Source of the DNA: Aphanomyces cochlioides
Taxonomy: Eukaryota; Oomycota; Saprolegniomycetes; Saprolegniales; Verrucalvaceae
Length of the DNA: 64,000 nt
Assembly: GCA_019828595.1 (NCBI GenBank)
Contig: JAHQRK010000035.1
Coordinates: 434,001-498,000 of the forward strand
Direction: 5' to 3'
The number at the start of each line of letters is the position of its first letter. Positions within the stretch are counted from its first letter, which is position 1. The position numbers and the translations under genes were made by a program. The notes beneath the pieces were generated by a model, which searched no databases, had not been told where the DNA came from, and saw only the letters and a list, made by a program, of their open reading frames with translations. This document shows, piece by piece, positions 32,001 through 41,635 of this stretch.

Positions 32001-32207
32001 GACGAAACGACAGGATGGCCGTACTATGTCAACGCGGCGACGGAAGACTCGTCGTGGACGCCGCCGCCGCCATCACGCGCCGCGATCTGGATGGCAACAT
32101 GGGATACAACATATCAAGCTTATTACTTTACGCATGCCACGACGCAGCAAGTTTCCTGGACGCTTGTCGGCGGCGGCGCCGTGTCCTTCGATCAAAACAA
32201 GGCATAA
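29010..32207 (+). CDS. GIY-YIG / IQ-repeat / B-box / WW fusion protein
   Basis: Exons are 29010-29073, 29119-29255, 29299-29514, 29563-31001 and 31046-32207 (1,005 aa). The N-terminus is GIY-YIG nuclease-like: AGIYMLRNHKTGHAFFGSTW after removing a 45-nt intron, then HGHQAMARTVQMYGW and RELEERLE, placing the family's GIY, YIG-equivalent (FFG) and Glu. A long Arg-rich region follows with many IQ calmodulin-binding motifs (for example TQIQRLVRGVAAR, ICIQRLARGYVVRAH, IKIQAAVRGRAAR). A Cys-rich B-box-like finger (CSVC...MVCLTC...FCRSCC) lies near residue 610. Two WW domains close the protein (WIEYFDETTGWPYYVN and TWDTTYQAYYFTHATT). The last intron could instead be a 2-nt frameshift. The role is unknown; a calmodulin-regulated cytoskeletal or flagellar protein is a guess. 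Confidence 0.75.
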
Positions 32208-33872
32208 TTCTACAAGACGACACACTGAGGACGACGGAAGAACGACGACGTACAGATGAGGATGGATTTGGACGCGTGGCGACGGCTTGCGCGGCCAACG
32301 ACGACGCGAAAGAGCGCTGACTCTGCTCGGCTTGACGCTGCGCCTCGAGCTTGGCTTGGGCTTGCGCGAGATTCCGACGCACTTGGTCGTCGTCGGCTTG
32401 ACGCTGCGCGGCCGACATGGTCGCAAAGGAATGGCCGCAGCCTGGACAAAACTTGGCCAGCGCTTTGCACTGGAAGCCGCATTGAGGACATGCGCGGCTG
32501 GATGCTGCGGCGATCGCGGTCGGTACTGCCGACGCTGGTGTCGATGATGCGATCGACGCAGTCGGCGCGCCGCATTTGGAACAGAATTTTGAAATGCCAT
32601 TCCATGGAGCCAAGCATGCCACGCAGCAAGCCGACGACGAGGACGACGGCGGCGGCGGCGCTGATTGTGGCGGTGACGGCGCAGCGACTGCTGGGGCGGA
32701 CGGAGCGCCGCATGTCGGACAGAATTTCTGCGTGGCTTTGAGCGGCGCCGCGCATGCTGCGCACGACAACGACGTTGGTGCTGCTGCTACTGGAGTCGGC
32801 GCCGATTGCGCAGAGAATTGGAACGATGGTGGCGGCGCGGCAGTGGTCGAGTCGACGCGCTTGAAGCCACACTTGGGACAAAACTTTTGAGTCGGCTTGC
32901 ACGGCGCGGCGCATTGCGAGCAACTTGTCGACGCCGACGAGAATGCGCTCGCGGACGACAGGCTCGATTGCTTTTCAAGGCGCTTCGCGTCGGCGGCTGC
33001 TGCTTGAAGACGCAATTGCTCGGCCTTGAGACGTGCTTCTTCGGCATGGCGCTCGGCAGCTTCACGTTGTAAGCGAGCTTCATTGGCCCGCGCTTCTTGT
33101 GCTTCCCTCTCTTTTTGCTGCTCGCGCAATCGGCGCGCTTCCTCCCGCTCGGCAATCTTCTGCTGCTGCAAGCGTCGCTGCTCTTCCAGTGCAGCCGCGG
33201 CTGCAATGGCCTTCTGGCGAAGTGCTTCCGCTGCTGCTTTGGCTTCCAGCGCTTTGGCTTCGGCATCTTCCCGCGCTTTTCGTGCACGATCGGCTTCAGC
33301 GAGATGCGCAGCGCGGAGACGCTCGATCTCCATCTGACGCTGTTGCTCCAAGATACGCAGCTTTTCCTCCTCACGGCGACGATTTTGTTCTTCCATCAGT
33401 CGTGTTGCAGCTGCTGCATCTTCACGTAGCTAGACAAGAGCATGATACATGCTAATTTGATCGTTTGTACCTTGATCGCGCGCTGTCGTGCTTCTTCGGC
33501 TTGACGTTCAGCTTCCTCTCGCTTGGCATGAGCTTCCCGCTGGCGAGCCAAAATCTCTTCCCGCTGACTCTCTGCTTGCGCCAATCGTTGCTGCTCTTCC
33601 GCACGGTAGGCATCTTCGAGACGTCGTTTCTCCGTTTCTTCAAAGACAAGCGCAGCTTTCGCTGCTTCTTGGCGTGCTTGTTCGGCCATTTCGCGCGCAG
33701 CCGCAGCTCGTTTTTCCGCTTCAAGACGTTGAGATGATGCTGGAGCTGGTGCTGCCTCCAGAGCGACTGACGAGCTTCCAAAGAGACCGACATCCGCGCC
33801 GACTGGAGCGCCGCATTCCGGGCAAAACTTGCCGCCTTCGTCCTTGGCCCCACATTCGCCGCAGAATCCCAT
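32128..33872 (-). CDS. Protein with five zinc ribbons and a long coiled coil
   Basis: Exons are 33471-33872 and 32128-33429 (567 aa) with a 41-nt intron. The start is placed at the ATG of MGFCGECGAKDEGG because zinc-ribbon proteins usually begin directly with the ribbon; an ATG 13 codons upstream (33911) is also open. One ribbon is at the N-terminus (CGEC...CPEC). A Glu/Arg/Ala-rich coiled coil of about 230 residues follows. Then come four more ribbons of C-x2-C...KFC-x2-C type (CSQC/CPKC, CAAC/CPTC, CVAC/CSKC, CPQC/CPGC), separated by Ala/Pro/Ser linkers. Ribbons of this kind are structural or protein-binding. The last 26 codons overlap the 3' end of the convergent IQ gene by 80 nt, so the very C-terminus is uncertain. 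Function unknown. Confidence 0.75.
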
Positions 33873-34190
33873 CTTGGTGTGTGACGATATCACAAATGGT
33901 ACATTTCTCATTGCAAGCTTTCGTCTCCTAATTTATCTTGAAGTTTGTATACCAGACGCTGTCAAAAGTATAAATTTTCACAGGTTTTTTACTCAGCACA
34001 ACGATTCCACACAAATGATAAGGATTCAACTACAAACTGGGGTGTACTCATGAAATCTAATATAATTAAATATATTATATTATACAGTATATCGTTTATA
34101 AATAAGATACAAAGTGCCATGAAATCTACTGGAACAACTCGGATCAACCTAATTATTAGCCAATCAAAATATTTTTTCGTATTAATTATA
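33873..34190. other. AT-rich border between gene block and transposon region
   Basis: The base composition falls sharply here, with runs such as AATATAATTAAATATATT. It includes the promoter of the zinc-ribbon gene and no credible gene. An AGCCAATCA box at 34158-34166 and a near match at 34193-34201 mark the start of the recombinase relic. Confidence 0.5.
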
Positions 34191-35075
34191 TTAGCCAATT
34201 AAAATTACGAAGTCTTCGTCTGTCCAAAAATGACCACATTGCTGGATCGTGTAATTTACCCATCGCAAAATATGAGTGTATACTTCAATTGCTTGCTCAT
34301 TTTCAGGTAGACGGTGTAAGGCATATTGTCTTCCTTCTGCTATCTCCGTCATTCTGTTAAACAAAGTGTAGACTCCGTATTCAATGTCTTCACCAGGAAC
34401 GATGTTGTTCGGTCGACGTTTACCAAGCTCAATATCCTTCCACTGGAGAGAGAGAACTTCATTGATTCAACACATTCCATAGAATGCAAGAGAGGACACA
34501 GCTTTGAACCATAGTCGAGCCACTTCAGTATAACAAAGATTTCCTGATTTACTGTCCAAAAAACGATGCAGGACAGTTAGCATATCAAGCGAAACAGGAA
34601 CAGCTCTGGCTGATACGTATTCTGCTGCTTTCTTCTTCTTCAAACCGCGCATGAATTGCTTTACAAATGGAGCTCTTGCAGGGTTTTCATAGCCATGCTT
34701 TATTCCATTTTCATCACTTCGCACACACCAAGTATTTGGGTCAGACCCATCGCTGTTTTCGTAAGAACAAAAGAAACTCGATACGGCAGCTCGAAATGTT
34801 TCTGCTGTCTGATGTGACACAGAGCTAGATGCTGAGATGCTTTGAAGATAAGCGACTAAGATTGCTGGGAGTTCATCATGCCTAGTTGTACGAGGATCTG
34901 GATAGCCTTTGGCTATGCAGTATTCAGCGAATTTGGCTAAGTAATTCTTGTATGTCAAACGGGTGGTTGATTTCAAAGTCTTTGAAGCTGTTTCCACACC
35001 ATCTTGAACAAGCTGGGCCACAGGACGATGTGTTTGTGGCCCCTTTCCTTTCCTTCGTGCCTTTGCTGACGGCAT
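34191..35075 (-). pseudogene. Tyrosine recombinase relic (Crypton-like), nonsense at catalytic Arg
   Basis: A 294-codon frame read from ATG 35073-35075 with one internal TGA (34467-34469). The N-terminal part (basic MPSAKARRKGKG, then TRLTYKNYLAKFAEYCIAKG and AAVSSFFCSY) resembles the SAM-like core-binding domain of tyrosine recombinases. The frame then reads LAFYGMC-stop-INEVLSLQWKDIELGK, where the stop stands in the place of the box I arginine (usual pattern G-x-R-x-x-E-x-x-x-L). A single C-to-T change of CGA to TGA would explain it. The frame ends at 34191-34193 before any box II or tyrosine. Crypton elements encode such enzymes and are known in oomycetes. The family assignment is from pattern only. 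Confidence 0.6.
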
Positions 35076-35121
35076 TGTTTACCTCCGTTTCGAGATGTAA
35101 AGTGGACAACAACATTCGCGT

Positions 35122-35291
35122 CCTACTTGTAGTATGACCTTCTTACATTTGGTATGAACGTTCTTACTTTTGGTATGAACATCCTATTTTTGGTATGAAC
35201 ATCCTACTTTTGGTATGAACAAGCCCTACTTCCGGTATGAACACGTCTTACTTTTGGTATGGACAGATCTTATTTTTGGTATGGACAGATC
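35122..35291. repeat. Short tandem repeat, TTTTGGTATGAAC units
   Basis: About eight imperfect 20-22-bp units with core TTTGGTATGAAC directly upstream of the recombinase start codon. The last two units share a GGTATGGACAGATC variant. Confidence 0.75.
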
Positions 35292-36077
35292 AAATGTCAT
35301 TTTGAGACAAAAGTCCTATTTCTATAAAGTGATACTTATTTTCCGTGAACAACAAATTGACACTTTTAGACCCCAGTGGTATTGCATCGTGATTGGTAGT
35401 TAACCTTTTTTTCCATACAAGGTTGATCCACGATGGAGGAAGTGCTTCCACTAAAAAACACTTGGTGTTTGTATGTGGAAGAAGAAAAACGGAAGTTCTG
35501 GATCAACGTTTTGGTGGCCAGATCTAGGGTTAGGGTTAGAGTATACAAAACCCAAGATAATTCATATAAGTGCGAGTTGATTCAGGCAGAGGAAGCTCTA
35601 CTTCAATCTATCCGATATTATTGTAATTTCCGTCCAAATTTGCCAATTTCAGGCGATATTTCCAATCGCCTGGAAATCGTCCGGACAATATGATTGGCTA
35701 AAAATAATTTTGCTATCAATTGATTGGCTGAAAACTGACCTAAGTTTGTGAGAGAAAAACTGCAAATCTCACGTCATATTTATGACTCTGAACAACCTTC
35801 CACAGCGACCCCACCTCGAAGAGAATTCCACGTTATTCAGCGTTCCTCACGTTGAGCGTACAACAAGTGGAGAGGCCTCTGGCCTCGCCAGCGCAGCGAC
35901 GAAGCTTCGTCGATTTCGTGTACCATCCTGATCAAGACTTCAACCAAAGGTCAAAATAACCTTCTAAAATTGATATTTGTATTATATTTCGGAGGTCCGG
36001 CGATTTGCCGGCGGTTGATTCAACCAATCGCCGGAGGAAATTTTGAGTAGAAAGCACAATAATAATAAAATAATTAA
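35292..36077. other. Non-genic, transposon-derived sequence
   Basis: Holds an 86-codon open frame (35433-35693) with no recognisable domain, two TTAGGG units at about 35525-35540, paired TGATTGGCT boxes at 35691-35699 and 35721-35729, and a hairpin at 35996-36035. I see no gene. Confidence 0.4.
35996..36035. repeat. Perfect 10-bp inverted repeat (hairpin)
   Basis: TCCGGCGATT (35996-36005) pairs with AATCGCCGGA (36026-36035). The loop itself contains GGTTGATTCAACC, a second small palindrome. Confidence 0.7.
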
Positions 36078-36329
36078 GGGTGCGTCTGGCAAAATTTCAA
36101 AATCAATATACCATTTTCAACTAAATTGGGATCAAAATACGAAATGGAGGTAAAACCTCTATTTCGCTTTGGGAGCCTCCAGTGAGTATATCCCAACCAA
36201 AAATATTGGATTTGGTGCAAAACTCTATGAGATAATCAAGGTCGTATTTTTACCTCAATTATTGAATTTGGCCTCAAAATGCCATTTTGGGCTTATTTAT
36301 TGTAATATTTTCGGTTGGCAGACGGGCCC
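36078..36329. mobile_element. MITE with GGG...CCC ends and TAA target duplication (Tourist/Harbinger-like)
   Basis: A 252-bp non-coding element. Left end GGGTGCGTCTGGCAA and, inverted, right end GGGCCCGTCTGCCAA match at most positions. TAA flanks both sides (36075-36077 and 36330-36332). Three-base TWA duplications with G-rich termini are typical of PIF/Harbinger MITEs. The interior has an imperfect hairpin at 36141-36165. Confidence 0.6.
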
Positions 36330-36614
36330 TAAATAAAATGGGAGCTCTCGCGAGAGTCCAGGAAGTCTGTTGATTGGACAATACTGTGCATTTTTGGATG
36401 TTGGGGAGGGGTGACGACATGAAAGATAAGAATTTTATGAGTTTTGGATTAAGGTGTAACTCCGTCGTCATGTTAACCATCCTACAGAAACAAACTGGTA
36501 TATTTGTAGGGGTCTGGGGGTTTCGGGACAGTGAACAACGGATGACGCTTAGCTCTACTCAGCAGTGTGGTAAATTGAACACGAAAACAAACATTGGGTT
36601 TTGCTGTTGTTAGG

Positions 36615-37232
36615 GCAGTGCGCTTAAGTTGGTTGCTGCTTTAGGAATAGCCGAATTCTACATTAGGTTTGCATACACGCCACCATGCGATTGATTCAAG
36701 GCCAGATAGTCTAGATTGCCGATTTAGTCCATGCCGTTCTACTCTTAATAGAATCATCGAATAAGCTCTGTGAAAGTCAGCGCTATACATTTTCGTAGCG
36801 AGAGTTTCTAACTTTAATAAATCAATCGTATCTGAAACGAAAGTCCTTGCATTCGCCCAAGAGAAGCCTGGTTAAGGCACTGCATTAAAGCATTGTGCTG
36901 GGATACCATTTCTACTGCAGAATGCCCACGAACTACATGCGTGATGTTCACGCTAAGATAGATTTTGTAGTAGCATAAAACGAAAACCGGGAAGGTTATA
37001 TTAATGCTTCATTGAGCTTGGATTAGCTCCAGATTATTCTTTGTTTAACTTAGCAATGTGCTTAAATGAATGAACACGACTGCAAAAGTTGTGTTTTGAG
37101 GTAGTTAGTGCTGCAGTGCGCTTAAGTTAGTGCTGCTTCAGAATTAGTCGAACTCCATATTAGGCTGAAGTGCACGCTACCATGCGGTGGATGCCGGGTC
37201 AGATAAGACTTAGATTGCCAATTTATTCAATA
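36615..37232 (+). repeat. Diverged direct repeat, 498 bp apart
   Basis: A block starting GCAGTGCGCTTAAGTT at 36615 recurs at 37113. Similarity continues for about 120 bp through ACCATGCG, GCCAGAT/GTCAGAT and TAGATTGCC(A/G)ATTTA. The two copies have many substitutions, so the duplication is old. Confidence 0.6.
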
Positions 37233-37450
37233 TTAGTCTTCTCTTTACAACATCATGATTGAACGCTGAAGTCAATGTTATACACCTCACGAAATCGGCG
37301 ACAATTATGCCCTTTCCACGCACCCGAGCGAAGCCGGGTCAAAGGCATTAATAGTAAATTTTAAAAACTTGAATTCTACGGAAAATTCAGGACATTTCAT
37401 CATGTTTCAGAGGTTTTACAGGACAGAAGTCCTATAGATTCCATTATCAG

Positions 37451-37711
37451 TCAGTTCACGTTATTATGCAATAGAAAACATATACACTCAGCCGAAAGCA
37501 AGTCTGAGTTGTTTACCATAATCCATGAAATGAACTTCGAGTACGAGTTCATGTATATCGATTTGGAACGTTCTGACACAGTATTTGATCGAATTTCACG
37601 CGCTCTCGCGCGCAACTCGTCTAAACTCCCGGATCGCATGGCACAGGACATTTGACCTGCAAATTCTGGTGTGACCATTTGCAGAGATCGATATACGGTG
37701 CTCCCTCGCAA
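37451..37711 (-). pseudogene. Possible recombinase N-terminal fragment
   Basis: An 86-codon frame containing SNTVSERSKSIYMNSYSKF and ISWIMVNNSDLL, which resembles the Y-x-x-x-x-x-x-F-x-x-W pattern at the N-terminus of Crypton-type recombinases. There is no catalytic domain. It could equally be a chance frame. Confidence 0.25.
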
Positions 37712-38254
37712 TAGTGAAATTGGTAAAAATTAATAAACTTTTAACCTTTATACTTTAAGTAATTGGCATGAAAATAAATTTATAGAGAATATCGACATCA
37801 TTTTCAAATTTTGAATGACACGCACCATGGGACGTCAAACAATGCGACTCCGATTGACGTACGGACAGAAGAGAGCTACTACCTCCGTCCAGAAATATTT
37901 GCTACAACATCACTCTTTTCTTAAAATGAATGTATGTCAGTCCAAATTGCACATCTTAAAACATCCTATGGACCTAAAAATAGGGTTTGTTTAGAGTTAT
38001 TTATGGGCGTAAAGAGCGTGCCTTGAATTTGAATAATTCAGGAGTAATCCTTGAAGAAAGCCAAGAACGTTGATCAATTTTGCTCTGGGAGATGCGGGAA
38101 TTGGCATGTAATGGCGACTAAAGACACTGCAAATGCAACCATGTAAAAGCCATTGGCAAGAATATATGATGGAACCGTGCGTGAAAAGCGAAGGAGTGAA
38201 TAACATCAAAGACGACTCAAGAGACGACATGAATTAAATCATTTATGCAATGTA

Positions 38255-38917
38255 TCAAACTGAGCTAGATACACTAGCTATTGTCTTTCTAGCTGAGTTG
38301 GTGAACGTCGTTCTTAGCTCTGAATTCTGAACGCCTGTTTCTGCTATCAATTCGACGATTGTTGAATTGACAGTGGCTTCTTTTGTATGAACCAGCATGC
38401 AGTCTTTTTGTACTCGAACTGGACATGGTAGCTGAATAACACACTCCGTTTGTGGAGCATCACCATTTTTGTCGCACAATTCCTTGTACTTTTCTTTCAA
38501 TGCAGCCACCATGAGTATTGACCTTACAGTGGGAGTTGCCAGCTCTTCTCGGAGGAGGAACTCGGGATCTCGTGTTTGTCTTGTCCATTCCCATTTCACC
38601 CGCAACACCGACGTATCGTGCTCATCGATCTGACATGTTACGATGGCACCAGGCGGTGGGGTAAGCACAACGACAACAACAGTCTCGTCTTTGGAATAGT
38701 CGAAATATTTTGCAACAATTCCTTCCGCCTTGTGAACTTGAATCGCATTACTCCAAGCTGGAATAGCCGTGAGACAGTCTTGCAAGACATGGACACTACT
38801 AGTGTCGTTCTCCACGTCCATTGCACCTGCACTTCTTTTTGTTCCTAGAGTAAATTCATAAGCGAACTCCGATCGATCATACCAGCGTGTGTTTGAAACT
38901 TTGATTTCATTGTTGAC
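38255..38917 (-). CDS. Unknown accessory protein of the 3.0-kb transposon
   Basis: A 220-codon open frame bounded upstream by TGA at 38918-38920; the first ATG is at 38821 (188 aa), but the frame stays protein-like above it (NTRWYDRSEFAYEFTLG). I recognise no domain. It has alternating beta-like and charged segments, such as ETVVVVVLTPPPGA and RVKWEWTRQTRDPEF, and a Cys-containing C-terminal half. A small frame at 38907-39098 (MEKRRENFISQMPRWTKD) on the same strand could be an upstream exon. PIF/Harbinger elements carry a second, DNA-binding protein beside the transposase; this frame occupies that position but has no visible Myb motif. Confidence 0.45.
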   Translation of the reverse strand, partial: VNNEIKVSNTRWYDRSEFAYEFTLGTKRSAGAMDVENDTSSVHVLQDCLTAIPAWSNAIQVHKAEGIVAKYFDYSKDETVVVVVLTPPPGAIVTCQIDEHDTSVLRVKWEWTRQTRDPEFLLREELATPTVRSILMVAALKEKYKELCDKNGDAPQTECVIQLPCPVRVQKDCMLVHTKEATVNSTIVELIAETGVQNSELRTTFTNSARKTIASVSSSV

Positions 38918-39669
38918 TCAAAATGGTTTCGAAAGGCAGGGAAAGGAAAACTTCTGGTGCTAGATTGAAGGCGATTGCAGGCTTGGTGTGGGCTGTGCTA
39001 GCTTGATCGTCAATGAGCTGCTCAAGCTTCTTCTGAGCGGCGCAATCCTTGGTCCAACGTGGCATTTGAGAAATGAAATTCTCGCGCCTTTTCTCCATTT
39101 AAGTACGATATATATTCAAATTTACTTGAAAAATACATGAAATTATTGAACATTTTTTCGGTTGAAAATACAAATATTTCGAAATATTTCGAAATATTTT
39201 CATGAAGAATCTTAGTAGGATAGGGCCCTATGGTGCTACGTTTACAGTCGCTTTTCTTCCGATCCATTTCATTCCATGGTGCGAGGTAGTGGGATGTCAC
39301 AGACGTAGTCGAGGCTAACACATTTATGTAAGATTGAACGTGGTAGCCTCATAACTGATGGTGATATTACAGTTGAAAGATGCCAAATTTTGCTGTTTTT
39401 GCGAAAATTTCGTGTTTTTGACATTGATTTCCAGAGTCTGTACATCGAACAGGACAAAATCGCTCGGTGAGCCCATAGATGATATCGTGCAGTTTACACT
39501 CACGAAGTTTCGATGTCTAAGTAATTTGTGTGAGTTAGCTAGAACTCCTCAAAGTCAGAGGAAAAGAGCTTGTGAAGAAGATTAAAAAAACATTTTGAAA
39601 TATTTCGAAACATTTATCAATATATTGATTTTTTGACAATATTTTGAACTCACAAAAATCTTAAATATC

Positions 39670-40625
39670 ATGGCTTGTATTTCGGACCTAATGAGACTAT
39701 CATGCGCTCAATTAAAGCATTCCTCATTTTCACAGCAACGAAGAATGGACAACGACTGCATTTGGCACATAGGTCAGCCATTACTGACACGCAAATACCC
39801 AAACAAAGCTCAAACAGGAAGACGATTCAAGTCAATGTTTGGTGTATCACCCAGCATTGCCTCCAATCTGTGGAAAGATCTGCAGCCAACACCCTCAGAT
39901 GCTAAGCCCTGTCACTTGCTATGGGCCCTTCTGTTTCTCAAAGTTTATGCAACGGAGCACGTCCATGCGGCATTGTGTCAAGTGGACGAGAAGACCTTTC
40001 GAAAATGGACAGGGATTATGGTAGATGCTCTTGCTGGAATGCAAGTGGTAAGATGTTCGTGGTGATTTTAATTATAATGGTTGTAGATAACCTGGAATCG
40101 TCGATTCGATTTGGCTCCACGATGAGCAAATATCTTGGTATCCTTGGATGGCACCAATTTTGTTATCAATGAACCAACACCATTTGATCGTAAATGGTGG
40201 TCTCACAAATTCAACAAGTCCGCACTACGTTACGAAGTGGGAATTTGTATACGATCAGGTCATATCGTTTGGGTCAACGGAAGTAAACCAGCTGGAGAGT
40301 GGTCAGACCTCAAGCTCGCGCGAGAAGCTTATGTTATGGCGGTCTTACCAGGTGAAATGACACTTGCCGACAAGGGGTACATGGATCGCGACTTTTTCGT
40401 GAATCCAACGTACAACCCAGAATCTGCAGGTATACAGAAGAAATCATGGCTAGGCATGAAACTGCCAATGCAAGACTAAAACAGTTTGGCGTCTTGAAGT
40501 GTGTTTATCGACATCGCATCGAGGATCATATGATGTGCTTTTTGGCAGTGGCTAATACGGTTCAGGTCTGCATTAAGAATGAATCACCACTGTATTCAGT
40601 CGTGAAATTAATCGACCAGCTTTAA
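39670..40625 (+). pseudogene. DDE transposase (IS5/Harbinger DDE_Tnp_4-like), broken
   Basis: Exon 1 is 39670-40047, a GT-AG intron spans 40048-40086, and exon 2 follows. The catalytic core is recognisable: LVSLDGTNFVINEP with the first Asp, PFDRKWWSHKFNKSALRYE, WVNGSKPAGEWSDLKLAR with the second Asp, and GEMTLADKGY with the Glu region. Two lesions are present: an in-frame TGA at 40123-40125 just before the first Asp, and a frameshift near 40435, after which the sequence continues in another frame as ARHETANARLKQFGV and ends at TAA 40623-40625. The intact frame is therefore lost twice. Confidence 0.7.
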
Positions 40626-40882
40626 TGGACTTAACTATATTTTTCATCTCGACCTGAGGCTATGATACCTGCTTGCAATGTGTATTCGTCTATGCTCGAT
40701 TCCCGCATCACCCTGTACACAATTATTAATTGATAGAATCAATACTTTGTTTTTAAATAGAATATGTATTATCAGAGGTTTACGTGTAATGTAGTGGTAA
40801 AGTAATATTACACGAATACTTTATAGTTTTATAATTACTTTACCAAAATGTGTTTGTAGCAAATATTTCTGGACGGAGGTAG

Positions 40883-41635
40883 TATATGGAGGTACCATGA
40901 AGACAATTCTACTGCGATCTTCCTTGTTTGAATTATAGTTCTCACATATCCCTTATTAATCTATATTTCCTGTGGAAAATAATACCTCGGAAATTTATAA
41001 GAGTTGTACCATTTCACTATACTTCACCAACCAAACCAGCTTTACCCAAATAATACTTATTCAAATTTTTGGAGCACGTCACATCATATTGAACAACTTA
41101 GTGAGGAGGTCGATGTGCTTTTGGTCCTGCTTTGGCAGTGCGTTCCTCTAAGAATATCCCCACCGCTGTCAGCTAAAAAGGGGGCTATTTACATTAGCCA
41201 GCAGCTTAGCAATTCTAAAGGAGCATATTCCATGATTTCCGCACCGTCAGTAGAAGCAAGCTATCACAGGTAATTTTCTCCACGCTAACTTTGTTAATAT
41301 CTTGTTTGTTGAGAGTTTGCAAATGAACACGTTAATTGCCAAACGAGTGTTTAGTGTTAGCAAGGCATTCAGGACTTTTGCTGTTTTTGCGATGGCTATA
41401 ATATATATTTAACCGGTGGCTAAGATCTTCTCCACCGGTCACTGTGTTTGACACTAAAACGGAGTTCTTGCTTGTTGCGACACTGAGTTTCGCTCCATCG
41501 GTACTCCGAGTCTGACACGGAGACTGATATTCAAACTACGGGCACGGAGTTTGATGCCTCAAACACGGAGTCGAAACCCCAGAGCCCAGTGTTTGGGCCT
41601 AACACTGGATTTCTAAACATATCGAAAAGTATGGC
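40883..41635. other. Non-genic, AT-rich, with hairpin and degenerate CACGGAGT repeats
   Basis: No gene is recognised. A hairpin lies at 41412-41439. From 41455 to 41575 the motif CGGAGT(T)/CGGAGA recurs irregularly, suggesting a decayed minisatellite. Confidence 0.4.
41412..41439. repeat. Perfect hairpin, ACCGGTGG stem
   Basis: ACCGGTGG (41412-41419) pairs with CCACCGGT (41432-41439) around a 12-nt loop that contains the AGATCT palindrome. Confidence 0.75.

Larger units (their letters stand above)
36330..37878. other. Non-genic sequence with diverged duplicated block
   Basis: AT-rich with only short frames. It contains two diverged copies of a block of at least 120 bp (listed separately) and a possible recombinase fragment at 37451-37711. 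Confidence 0.4.
37879..40882. mobile_element. 3.0-kb DNA transposon, 29-bp perfect terminal inverted repeats, TA duplication
   Basis: The ends are identical inverted 29-mers (37879-37907 and 40854-40882) beginning CTACCTCCGTCCAGAAATAT. TA flanks both sides (37877-37878, 40883-40884). The terminal CTACCTCCGTCC resembles plant Stowaway/mariner ends. Inside are a minus-strand frame (38255-38917) and a plus-strand DDE transposase pseudogene (39670-40625), divergently arranged. The perfect ends suggest fairly recent mobility, probably in trans because the transposase is broken. Confidence 0.8.

Noticed and set aside
35525..35540. Telomere repeat (TTAGGG twice)
   Set aside because: Only two units within an unrelated context; far too short for a telomere or interstitial array.
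40048..40086. Treating the DDE transposase as an active gene because of its good intron
   Set aside because: An in-frame TGA at 40123-40125 and a frameshift near 40435 break the catalytic domain regardless of splicing.
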